Shown: positions 35,332 to 43,776 of the stretch, piece after piece
Numbering within the stretch: the stretch's first letter is position 1
How the letters are laid out: each line of letters starts with the position of its first letter
Assembly: GCF_002368035.1 (NCBI RefSeq)
Contig: NZ_AP018224.1
Span: 62,001 to 126,000, forward strand
Source of the DNA: Nostoc linckia NIES-25
Lineage (GTDB): Bacteria; Cyanobacteriota; Cyanobacteriia; Cyanobacteriales; Nostocaceae
DNA: 64,000 nt
Reading direction: 5' to 3'
Made by a program: the position numbers and the translations under genes
Notes under the pieces: model-generated
What the model saw: only the letters and a program-made list of their open reading frames with translations
The model's database searches: none
What the model was told of the DNA's origin: nothing

Positions 35332-36441
35332 TTACGTAGTTACGCAGTTGAGTCTTTCTTGTTCTTGTACCCAACTAATTACATTTGATTTACTAATGCT
35401 TACAGGCTTATCTTCACCTGCAATAAATACTTGAAACCAGCCAGTTTCTAACTCATAGTAGTCAATAATTAAACCTGCTTCTCTGGCTGTTGTTAGAGCT
35501 AATACTTCCTGGGACAATAATCTTTTAATTCTTAACTGTTCTTCTGGGGAAAGCTGCTTCCAAGCTTCATCTTTAACAGCCAGATGCCTGTATATAGCAC
35601 TTCTAATTTGATAATAACTGGTAGCTGATTTGAGTTTTTCTGCCAGCATTAATACTTCTTCCCCAACTGGCTGCTGTTCTGTAGCGTTACTGGTGCTGGT
35701 TTGTTCCTTTTGTTTTAGCCTAGAGTTAACTTCTATAGCTTTTTCGCTCTCTGTTGGGGATGTTTCTAATTGTGGAAGCATACTCGACTCAACCACTTCA
35801 GATTCAGCAGTCTCTTCCTGGGGCTGCTCTTTTTCTTGGGATTTGATTTTGGCGTGATAATCTGCGATCGCAGCGCGGAGAATTTGCTGAGGGAGTAGTC
35901 CATATCCGTCAATCAATTCCTGTGTGAGTACCCCTGTTTGGTGATCTTCTTCCCACTGAGGAGGAAATTGACAGTAGCGATCGCCTTTTGGAGTTCTGCG
36001 CCAGATTGATATCTGCTTTTGTTGTTCCTGTTTTTGACCTTTAAGGAGGGCTTTCCTTTCTTCGATTAACTCCAGTACCAGTTTGCAGGTCAATCCCCCA
36101 ATTGGATAATCCTGTAGCTGACTGATAATTGGTTTGTATTGAAGAGAACACAACCTGAGAAGTATTGTTACTGGAATTGCCGCTAGGTGTTGAGGACAAG
36201 TTAAAAATTCTTGGAAGTTTTCGGCTATTTTGAGCGCTCGTTTTTCCTCACAGCTTCCTTTATCCCAACCGTATGTATCGAGTAAGGTTCGGTATTCTTT
36301 CTTGCTATAGGTGGTTTTGTATTCGTAGAGTAGGAAAGCGGCGTGCAAATATTCCAGACTGCTGGTTTCGATATGTGCGGTTGCATTCGGATCTAATTGA
36401 TGCTTTTGGGAGTAAGGGATTGATGCGATAGTTCCTGGCAT
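35332..36441 (-). CDS. Hypothetical protein of a plasmid/phage region
   Basis: The protein has 369 residues from the ATG at 36441; a GTG four codons upstream is also possible and neither has a clear ribosome site. The N-terminal 140 residues are helical (LEYLHAAFLLYEY, LRLCSLQYKPIISQLQ). The middle is a long Glu/Gln/Ser-rich linker. The C-terminal about 90 residues look like a folded beta/alpha domain (REAGLIIDYYELETGWFQVFIAGEDKPVSISKSNVISWVQEQER). No family is recognised. It lies in a string with the GIY-YIG-like protein and the duplicated-repeat protein, all leftward. It could be a replication or accessory protein of an integrated element; this is not demonstrable. Confidence 0.55.
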   Translation of the reverse strand: MPGTIASIPYSQKHQLDPNATAHIETSSLEYLHAAFLLYEYKTTYSKKEYRTLLDTYGWDKGSCEEKRALKIAENFQEFLTCPQHLAAIPVTILLRLCSLQYKPIISQLQDYPIGGLTCKLVLELIEERKALLKGQKQEQQKQISIWRRTPKGDRYCQFPPQWEEDHQTGVLTQELIDGYGLLPQQILRAAIADYHAKIKSQEKEQPQEETAESEVVESSMLPQLETSPTESEKAIEVNSRLKQKEQTSTSNATEQQPVGEEVLMLAEKLKSATSYYQIRSAIYRHLAVKDEAWKQLSPEEQLRIKRLLSQEVLALTTAREAGLIIDYYELETGWFQVFIAGEDKPVSISKSNVISWVQEQERLNCVTT

Positions 36442-36513
36442 GATAAGATTCACTTTGCATTAATTTCGTTGGTCTTAAAAGACCACTTACCTATTTCAGT
36501 CAGCGCAAATAAT

Positions 36514-37101
36514 TCAGGCTGCTTGTTTGTCCCAAGCTTTTGATGATTTGGATATAGCAGCCAAGGCATAGCCTAAGGTGTGCTTGTGAATTTTGGGCAT
36601 TTTGTGAAACGACATATCTTGACCCCAATCTTGGACTGATTTGGTGCCAATATGTAATACTTGCGTGAGGGTTTTGACACAAGTTGCGCGAAAATTGGCG
36701 TGAGAAACAGTTTGCAGTATTTGTTTTTCAGTTAACCCTTCAAGGAGTATTTTTTCTAGAAAGGTTTGAGCGTCTACTTCCGGTGCGTTGTATTCTCCTG
36801 TCAAGATGCTATTTAGCTGGTTTGGTAAGATTTCGGTCGCGTGAATGTAAGCAAGTGAAACTTTGCAGTAGTTGGGTATTCCGTCAAAGTTGAGATCGCT
36901 TCCCCACTTACGAACTGTTGCTCTTTGTACCCCTAAGACTGCACATAGTACAGTGATACATTTTTTGCGGTATTGCGAGTCGGTTTCTTCTTCGAGAAGT
37001 TCTGGGGGGCTAAGTTCGGCTATACCGAAGCAGTAACGTAACAATAGTCTGGGTTCTAAACCTTGAGTTGGGAGGATTTTGAGGGTGCTGTAGTGGTTCA
37101 T
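36514..37101 (-). CDS. Hypothetical protein with two HTH-like repeats
   Basis: This 195-residue protein contains an internal duplication of about 45 residues. The first unit (about 46-90) reads YRKKCITVLCAVLGVQRATV then RKWGSDLNFDGIPNYCK. The second (about 136-178) reads FRATCVKTLTQVLHIGTKSV then QDWGQDMSFHKMPKIHK. Each looks like a helix-turn-helix followed by a W-G-x-D-x-x-F loop (two such W-G blocks in each copy's tail). Two tandem DNA-binding units suggest recognition of a repeated or palindromic site. The family is unknown to me. It shares the minus strand with the gene at 35332; the space between them is 72 bases. Confidence 0.6.
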   Translation of the reverse strand: MNHYSTLKILPTQGLEPRLLLRYCFGIAELSPPELLEEETDSQYRKKCITVLCAVLGVQRATVRKWGSDLNFDGIPNYCKVSLAYIHATEILPNQLNSILTGEYNAPEVDAQTFLEKILLEGLTEKQILQTVSHANFRATCVKTLTQVLHIGTKSVQDWGQDMSFHKMPKIHKHTLGYALAAISKSSKAWDKQAA

Positions 37102-37341
37102 GGTAGAGATTCCATATAGGTCAAAGATTCTTGATATTTAACTTTTTGGCTCAAAGCTGAAATTCAATTTTTCTTTGTCTTTCAAGATTCTTTTCGTTTG
37201 TACGTAAATTTTATTCAGATTAATATAACTCTAGAGAATCTCTAGAGACTCTGTCAAGCAACTTTAACGCTAAAATAACAAAATAGATTCTTTAAAGCAT
37301 CACTAGACCATCGCCAGAGATAATAAAGAGGATGTACATTA

Positions 37342-37602
37342 ATGAAGACACAGCTAGAAGAAGTATTAGACATGGCAGAGGAAAACGTTCGTTTTTCAAT
37401 TACCCTATCCCCCTATGACTTTCGGAAGTTAAAGCTTTGGGCAAAGCTTCGGGGTCGTTCCCCTGCTGCGTTTGCTGCCCAAATCATCGCCGCAAGGATA
37501 GAAGCCAATTTTGAAACTATTAATCAGCAACTCGCAGAATATGCACGATATAAAGATATTTCTATAGAAGAACTGGAAGCTAGCCTTGATTCTGAGAGTT
37601 AG
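37342..37602 (+). CDS. Ribbon-helix-helix (CopG-like) small protein
   Basis: This 86-residue protein has a short acidic lead, then VRFSITLSPYDFRKLKLWAKLRGRSPAAFAAQIIAARIEAN, which is a ribbon-helix-helix outline: strand F-S-I-T-L, then two helices joined by a turn with G-R-S-P. It is likely a dimeric DNA-binding regulator or antitoxin. No toxin-like gene is adjacent. It lies downstream of a 240-base space facing the leftward genes, so it could control their divergent promoter. ATG at 37342. Confidence 0.65.
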   Translation: MKTQLEEVLDMAEENVRFSITLSPYDFRKLKLWAKLRGRSPAAFAAQIIAARIEANFETINQQLAEYARYKDISIEELEASLDSES

Positions 37603-37830
37603 GTAATTCGTCAGGCTGTATGGGTTGGGTTATTTTAAAGCTCAGTTTCCTAGCGAAAAATGAGCGTGTGGTAATTAAGTGGGCAAGAAAATTTCTAAGT
37701 ATGTACCGAAATTACATTTCATTACATACCTTACAAATCTGTTATTTCACTGTTTTTACAAAACTAAACATATATTGATATGTAAAGATATCACCCCAAT
37801 CAGCCGTCCTCAGATTGTTTCATAATATAA

Positions 37831-38303
37831 CGAGGTTTTATAGCAGTAAGATTCCTAGAAAACAAGGGTTCTGGCAATATTTTAAAGATTAGTAGAGCTA
37901 GGCTTTTAGAACTTACTCCTAATGTTCATCCCCTTACCTGGGAAGCGATTGTTTCAGGTAAAGATGACAGTGCAGCTATCTTGGGTGCAGGTTTTGCCGA
38001 ACGTGAAGTTTTTTTGGTTTTGACGGAGTTGAATTGACGCGCTACCAACTTCCGACAATTGACTGTTACCACATTGTTACTAATCCGCCAGAAAAATTTT
38101 TAGCATTACGCGGCCAATACCCAAATCTACAGTTAAATTATTTTTGCGTAGATGCGAAGCGGCTTGTCGCTAGACATCGCAATTTAGCAGAACTTGAACT
38201 GGCAAAACTTTACGCTTCTAATAGCCTACGGCTAGTCTGAGTTCATGGAGTGTTAGATTACTTACAACCAGGTGAATTTTTCGGAATACAAAATTTTGGG
38301 TAA
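37831..38303 (+). pseudogene. Decayed gene with a frameshift and in-frame stop
   Basis: A start-less frame at 37831-38037 reads LLELTPNVHPLTWEAIVSGK, then DDSAAILGAGFAEREVFLVL, and stops. The next frame picks up at 38034 (TTG) with LTRYQLPTIDCYHIVTNPPE, meets a TGA at 38238, and continues in the same frame as VHGVLDYLQPGEFFGIQNFG to a TAA at 38301. A single gene broken by one frameshift and one stop is the simplest reading. I do not recognise its family. A non-coding explanation is possible. Confidence 0.4.
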
Positions 38304-38476
38304 GAAGGATCACATTTATTCTGCTTTGACATTAGTATTATTACTAATAGCAATTAGTGAAGTTATATTAGACTTTTTACGGGTTTTTATACGTAGTTAA
38401 CATAATAGTAATTTTGTGACAAGGCATGGGAATACTAAAACCAAGTGTCACAGATTCTTATTTCCATTAGCAGAAC

Positions 38477-39142
38477 ATGCAGATCAACCCTGGTGACTTT
38501 CTACCACAGAGGCGACCGCTACCAGTAATTGTGCTGGCTGATGTCAGTACCAGTATGGAAGGCGAAAAAATTAATACTTTAAATGCTGCATTGGCAGAAA
38601 TGCACCAAAAGTTCCAGACTGTGCATGATACTCGTTCTGAGATTCATACTGCCATAATTACATTCGCCAGCAATGCCCAACAAATTCTCAGCTTAACTCC
38701 TGTAGAGAAGGTTAAAATGCCTATTTTGACTGCTGCTGGCACAACTTCAATGGGAGCCGCTTTCAATGTTGCTTTACAACTTTTACAGGATGAGCAACAA
38801 TTGCCAAAACGCTCTTATCTTCCTACTCTTGTTTTAGTTAGCGATGGTCAACCAAATGACGATTGGGAAGAACCATTAAAAAAGCTTTTAGATTCCGATA
38901 GAGGTAAACGTGCAGTGCGTTTAGCCTTGGGTATCGGTGATGATTGTGACTTTGATGTCCTCAAGCGTTTCGTAAATCATCCAGAAATTCCAGTAGTGCG
39001 TGCAGCAGAGGTTAGCAAGCTGATGGACTTTTTCCGGTTTGTCAGTATGTCGGTTATGGCACGTTCGGTAGCTCAAAACCCAAACTCCACCAACAATTTA
39101 CCACTACATTTGTTGGATAACGATGATTTGTCGTTTGATTAA
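38477..39142 (+). CDS. TerY-type vWA protein
   Basis: This is a 221-residue cytoplasmic von Willebrand A domain with an intact metal-binding (MIDAS) site: D22-x-S24-x-S26 in LADVSTSMEG, the Thr in AAGTTSMGAAF and the Asp in LVSDGQPNDDW. This variant (short, no signal peptide) is the TerY form, which acts with a phosphatase and a kinase in 'TerY-P' modules tied to tellurite resistance and, in complex defence arrays, to signalling. It is the first gene of the array, followed by the kinase after 15 bases. It probably presents a metal-dependent docking surface for the array's proteins. ATG at 38477; no strong ribosome-binding site. Confidence 0.85.
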   Translation: MQINPGDFLPQRRPLPVIVLADVSTSMEGEKINTLNAALAEMHQKFQTVHDTRSEIHTAIITFASNAQQILSLTPVEKVKMPILTAAGTTSMGAAFNVALQLLQDEQQLPKRSYLPTLVLVSDGQPNDDWEEPLKKLLDSDRGKRAVRLALGIGDDCDFDVLKRFVNHPEIPVVRAAEVSKLMDFFRFVSMSVMARSVAQNPNSTNNLPLHLLDNDDLSFD

Positions 39143-39157
39143 ACCGAAAGGATCAAA

Positions 39158-40555
39158 GTGCCTAAATTCTCTTTTCCAAAATCAGGTGCAGTTGTTCGAG
39201 ACACAGAAGGACGACGCTATAAATTAGCGGCACAACTAAATCAAGGAATGCAAGGAGCAATATATACCACTGAGGATGAAAATATCCTTGTGAAAGTCCG
39301 CAAACCGCCTGACTCTAGTTCAGCAGATTTTCATAAACATTTGCGTATTTTGATCCGCCGCAATTTAGAGGTTGATGCCTTGGTGTTGCCTCGTGCTGTT
39401 TTGGATGAGCCTTACTTCGGCTATGTAATGGAGCGGGTTAATGACAGCATTCCATTGGCGGAATTAGTGTATCCAAAAATACTTACTACTAATTGGCACG
39501 TTGCTACAGGAGGATTGCGTCGTCGCTTGAGGATTGCTGCCCAATTAGCCAAAAGCATACAGCAAATCCATCGCAATGGCCTTTGTTACGTAGATTTATC
39601 TTGGCAAAACGTCCTAGTATCATCAGACTCCAAACAAACTCTTATTAAACTTATCGATGCGGATAACTTGATTGTTCCGGGTACATCGTTTGCGGAAGTT
39701 ATGGGCAGTCCTGGGTTTATTGCACCAGAAATTTTGAAAGAGTCTCGTTTTCCCGATCATGCTTGCGATCGCTGGTCTTTGGCAGTGGCAATTTTTCATC
39801 TGTTAGTGCTAAATCATCCCTTTTTTGGAGATGAAGTCCTTGAAGGTGAGCCGGAATTAGAGGAAATGGCTTACCGGGGAGAACTGCCTTTTATAGACTC
39901 CAGAGACAACAACCAAAATCGCTCATCTGCGGGTTTACCACTAGGGCGCGTATTAACGAGGAAAATCAGAGACTTAAGCCGACGAGCTTTTGAAAACGGT
40001 ATAGCAGACCCTTGGGCGCGACCATTACCAGAAGAATGGCTAATTGCCTTGTTGGAAGCTGCGGATCAAACCGCACTTTGCTCTAAATGTGGTGCTACTA
40101 GCTATTTACCAGAAATGCGAGGTACGCCCTTCGTTTGTGACTGGTGCGGACAAACAAGTGATCGTCCAATTGAACTTGGTTTCTTTGATGTCGATCCAGC
40201 TATTGATAATTTAGACGAAGACGAGCGCAAGGAATTGATCAGAAATAAAAAAGCCCATCGGCTAGCTTTAGATAAAGAACAGAGGATACTTCCTAACCGC
40301 TTGGTGAATGGCGACCCAGAAGCAACTGGCGATGCCGGACAATTTGGGGCAAAGCGTAATAGTAATAATGAGCCAATTTTTGGTATCAAAAATTTGAGTC
40401 AAAATACTTGGGCAACTAAAGATGCTGCGGGAGACAAAAAGACCTGCCCTCCTGGTGATTATGTGTGGCTATTCAATCAAACGGTAATTCTCTTTCCATC
40501 TGGTATTAGAGCAAAGGTGCGTAATCCTTACCCACACATGGGAGGTCAAGGATGA
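39158..40555 (+). CDS. Ser/Thr kinase-like protein with zinc ribbon
   Basis: The protein has 465 residues, GTG start with GAAAGGA before it. The kinase fold (about 20-290) has the ATP-loop QGMQGAIYTT and the catalytic loop with D146 in YVDLSWQNVL (Y-V-D replaces H-R-D). The metal loop is D167-A-D instead of DFG, followed by the APE-type IAPEIL. The catalytic Asp and Asn are kept, so activity is plausible. A zinc ribbon follows (CSKCG then CDWCG). The last 130 residues resemble a small beta-rich domain (FGIKNLSQNTW, YVWLFNQTVILFPSG), possibly an OB- or FHA-like fold. This is the 'STK with zinc ribbon' arm of TerY-P modules. It overlaps the helicase gene by 4 bases. Confidence 0.82.
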   Translation: MPKFSFPKSGAVVRDTEGRRYKLAAQLNQGMQGAIYTTEDENILVKVRKPPDSSSADFHKHLRILIRRNLEVDALVLPRAVLDEPYFGYVMERVNDSIPLAELVYPKILTTNWHVATGGLRRRLRIAAQLAKSIQQIHRNGLCYVDLSWQNVLVSSDSKQTLIKLIDADNLIVPGTSFAEVMGSPGFIAPEILKESRFPDHACDRWSLAVAIFHLLVLNHPFFGDEVLEGEPELEEMAYRGELPFIDSRDNNQNRSSAGLPLGRVLTRKIRDLSRRAFENGIADPWARPLPEEWLIALLEAADQTALCSKCGATSYLPEMRGTPFVCDWCGQTSDRPIELGFFDVDPAIDNLDEDERKELIRNKKAHRLALDKEQRILPNRLVNGDPEATGDAGQFGAKRNSNNEPIFGIKNLSQNTWATKDAAGDKKTCPPGDYVWLFNQTVILFPSGIRAKVRNPYPHMGGQG

Positions 40556-43500
40556 AATTATTTGACTTGAAATTTGGCAAAGAGGTAAGCGGACGTTTTT
40601 TGCTGCAAAGAGGTGCGGCACAGTCAGATTGGGAAGATAAAATAGTTGAATTACAACGAATTGATGAAGGTATTCTTGGCTTTGAAGCTCCCAACAGTAA
40701 TGATTCTGATTCGGTAATCGAAGTTGAACCAAACTCTGCTGATGCCAAAGTATTAATGTGGGAATTGCAATCAGGGCAGGTTAATATACTTGGTTGCATT
40801 ATGAAAGCAGTAGCCCAGGAAGTTGAAATTAAAGGACAAGCTTTTACTCTCCCAGAGGCTGAAATTCCCGTACAGTTGCAAGTGGCGCTGACTGATGAAT
40901 TTATCGAGACAGTTGTGATGCGCCAATGGTCTAAAGTAAAGACGTTTAAAGATGCGAAACGCTTTTTAGAACGGGAGTTTCTGCTTGATAAATTTGGCTA
41001 TTGGTTTGTTAATTCTGGTGCTAGCGATCCAGATTTGGAACGGGGATTTACTGTGGTTGGGGCTGATCTCGCTCTTGATTTGACTTTTACTGATGATAAA
41101 CAACAACTGGTAGCAAAACGAATTGTTAAACATCGCGGACAAAATCTTGATCGCCGCCCTATCTATTTAATGCGCCAATCATTAGAATTCTGCGACAAAA
41201 CGGCCGCTAGTACTATATATTCGGCTGCAATTGCAGCCCTTGACAAAGCTGTTAGAGAAAATAATAGTTGGATTGCCAGTTGGAAGCATTACAACTCAGA
41301 AGAAGGAAGAATTTTAGAAGAGCGTTTTGGATCTTTGCCACCTTTACCCTACCAAGGCAGACCAAAACTAAAATCTGATGACAGTAGTAAAACCTTACTA
41401 ATTTTTAACTTAGAACCATCAGCCAACCTTAAGCCTTGGGTTGAGCATATTTCTGGTGATGGACTGCCAGTAATAATACAAAGCGATGGAGCTAAACCAG
41501 AAGGATTAGCAGTGGATTGCGACCAGAAAAATAAGCGCCTCACAGTTGTTTGGGAAAGCGATAACGAGCCACCCACTAATGGAATAATTTCTCCCTCTAT
41601 GGCTTTGGAGGAGTCTAAACTCAAAAAACGTGATAATGCGCTCAAGACCTTGGAATCTGTACGCGCTGGCTTGCCTTATCTAGGCTTGATTTTTGAGGGT
41701 AAAACCTTTGAGAGGGCAATTCCTCGCCAAAAAAAGATAATTACAAAACCAGCACGCAAGATGTTTGGCGAAACCGGGCCAACGCCAGATCAGGAAAAGG
41801 CGTTACGCATTGCACTGTCTACACCAGATATTGCTGTCATTCAGGGGCCGCCAGGAACAGGGAAGACAAGGGTGATTCAGGCATTACTGACCATGCTTAA
41901 TGAAGGGCGTAATACTAATGATGGGTTGGAAACAGTTTTGGTCACAAGTTTGCAGCATGAGGCAGTGGATAATGCGATCGCAGGCATGAGCCTTTCAGGA
42001 CTTCCTGTTGATCGACTTGGAGGCAAAAAAGGTGAAGATCGGGGATCTGAGGTAATTCAGGCGTGGGGCGATCAATTTATTAAGGTTGTGCGAGCGCACT
42101 TAAAGAACGAACCTTCTGCAACTCGCACCCTCATCGACCAACTCAAAGGTAGCCTCTCCCATTGGCGCACTTCAGCAGGAGGAAGGGAAGGAACCCGTGA
42201 AATTATTTTAGCTTTTCGCAATGCGGCAGAACAGTTTTTATCGGCCCAGCGAATAGCCGAATTAGACCGTCTCGCGGCTACTGTTCCAACAGTGCAGACT
42301 CAGCCCAAGCCAGTGATTGAAGATACGGAAGATAGGGAGGAACTAGAACGCAGATTAAATCAGCAGTGTACAGCAGAAGAAAATTTTAAAGATGATGGCA
42401 ATCGACAGGCTCGGAGATTAAGACGCTTTTTGGAGCCTTATCTTGATAATCTTTCACCCGATATTATTGAAGCTGTGGAAGTTGCTGCTGCTTGGACAGA
42501 AGAAAATACAGCTTATCGGGAACCCTGGATCTCTTTGCAAAACGCTTGTATTGGCATTCGCCAACAACTACTGGAGATTCCCTTTGCCGCCCCGATTACC
42601 GAACAAGATGTATCCGATCGAGAAATTGAGCAATGTCTGCTAGCTGCGATCGAGGAAGTTGAATTAGCCCGCGACCAAAGTGTAGAAGGACAGCAAGAAG
42701 CACTGGAGTTATTTGTCCGTTATTTAGAAGAAGATCCAGCCCATGTCAGAGAAGTGATTGGAAAATATTCACCAATTCAAGCTACCAGTTGCGGGCAAGC
42801 AGACTCAAAGTATTTGGGAATGGCTAACCGGACTTTTAACTTAGTTGTGGTGGATGAAGCCGCAAGGGCAAATCCCCTTGATTTATTAATACCAATGGTA
42901 AAGGGACGACGGGTTATCCTCGTTGGCGACCACAAACAACTTCCTCACGTTTTAGAAAGGGAAATTGAGCAGAGTTTGGCTAAGGAGGGGGATGAAAAGC
43001 TAAAGGATATATATGGTAAAACTTTATTTGAAAGACTTTGGGAATCCCTACCCAAACAAACCGCTATCGATGGTATTGAACGGACTGCCCAGCTAACGGA
43101 TCAGTTCCGAATGCACCCGACGATTGGGCAGTTTGTCAGCGATCGCTTTTATTCTGAAAGCCCCCTTAACTCTAGTTTTGTCAATCCAGAATCACGACCG
43201 AATTATACAAATCAGTATAATCTAAGACCCATTGCTTGGTTAGATGTACCTAAAAATATTGGGGGTGAAACTCGTGCTGGCAATCGTAGCTGGCAGCGTG
43301 CTGCGGAAGTTGACCGGATTATGTGCGAACTGCGTCGTGTACTTCCCTCCATAGCGGAAAAATACCCTAATTTCGACCCAAGTAAACCAACGGGAATGGT
43401 TGGGGTGATTGCATTTTACTCAGCCCAGGAAGAAGCTATCAAAGAGGCGATCGCAGACCTTCGCCACGGCTTGCCAGAACATTTACAGCGCCGGGTGCGG

Positions 43501-43776
43501 GTGGGAACGGTCGATGCTTTCCAAGGACGGGAATATGATGTAGTTTACCTTTCTACCGTTCGCAGTAATCAGGAGGAATCTATTGAAAAGCGTCTTGGTT
43601 TCACAGCACTCCCAAATCGGCTATGTGTTGCATTTAGCCGCGCCCGTTGCGTACTAATTGGAGTAGGAGACTCTGCTTGTGTTGCGTCTTTGCGTCCTGA
43701 TGGCACACCTTACTCTAGCAGCTTAAAAGCTTTTGTTGATTTGTGTCGAAGTGAGCAGGGCTATGCAGATGTCTGA
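40552..43776 (+). CDS. UPF1-like superfamily-1 helicase
   Basis: This is a 1074-residue protein. The helicase core has Walker A G-P-P-G-T-G-K-T at 432-439 after TPDQEKALRIAL, the long insert typical of UPF1-like enzymes, and motif II D-E-A-A at 768-771. Motif III is VGDHKQLPHV, the Q/L-T-D-Q-F-R-M-H-P motif is IV-like, motif V is VDAFQGREYDVV and motif VI is AFSRAR. The N-terminal 400 residues carry extra beta domains. UPF1-type SF1 helicases move 5' to 3' on RNA or ssDNA. Such a helicase is a component (CnuH) of coiled-coil McrBC systems, as I recall. It is joined to the kinase by a 4-base overlap and to the next gene by 8 bases. Confidence 0.88.
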   Translation: MKLFDLKFGKEVSGRFLLQRGAAQSDWEDKIVELQRIDEGILGFEAPNSNDSDSVIEVEPNSADAKVLMWELQSGQVNILGCIMKAVAQEVEIKGQAFTLPEAEIPVQLQVALTDEFIETVVMRQWSKVKTFKDAKRFLEREFLLDKFGYWFVNSGASDPDLERGFTVVGADLALDLTFTDDKQQLVAKRIVKHRGQNLDRRPIYLMRQSLEFCDKTAASTIYSAAIAALDKAVRENNSWIASWKHYNSEEGRILEERFGSLPPLPYQGRPKLKSDDSSKTLLIFNLEPSANLKPWVEHISGDGLPVIIQSDGAKPEGLAVDCDQKNKRLTVVWESDNEPPTNGIISPSMALEESKLKKRDNALKTLESVRAGLPYLGLIFEGKTFERAIPRQKKIITKPARKMFGETGPTPDQEKALRIALSTPDIAVIQGPPGTGKTRVIQALLTMLNEGRNTNDGLETVLVTSLQHEAVDNAIAGMSLSGLPVDRLGGKKGEDRGSEVIQAWGDQFIKVVRAHLKNEPSATRTLIDQLKGSLSHWRTSAGGREGTREIILAFRNAAEQFLSAQRIAELDRLAATVPTVQTQPKPVIEDTEDREELERRLNQQCTAEENFKDDGNRQARRLRRFLEPYLDNLSPDIIEAVEVAAAWTEENTAYREPWISLQNACIGIRQQLLEIPFAAPITEQDVSDREIEQCLLAAIEEVELARDQSVEGQQEALELFVRYLEEDPAHVREVIGKYSPIQATSCGQADSKYLGMANRTFNLVVVDEAARANPLDLLIPMVKGRRVILVGDHKQLPHVLEREIEQSLAKEGDEKLKDIYGKTLFERLWESLPKQTAIDGIERTAQLTDQFRMHPTIGQFVSDRFYSESPLNSSFVNPESRPNYTNQYNLRPIAWLDVPKNIGGETRAGNRSWQRAAEVDRIMCELRRVLPSIAEKYPNFDPSKPTGMVGVIAFYSAQEEAIKEAIADLRHGLPEHLQRRVRVGTVDAFQGREYDVVYLSTVRSNQEESIEKRLGFTALPNRLCVAFSRARCVLIGVGDSACVASLRPDGTPYSSSLKAFVDLCRSEQGYADV

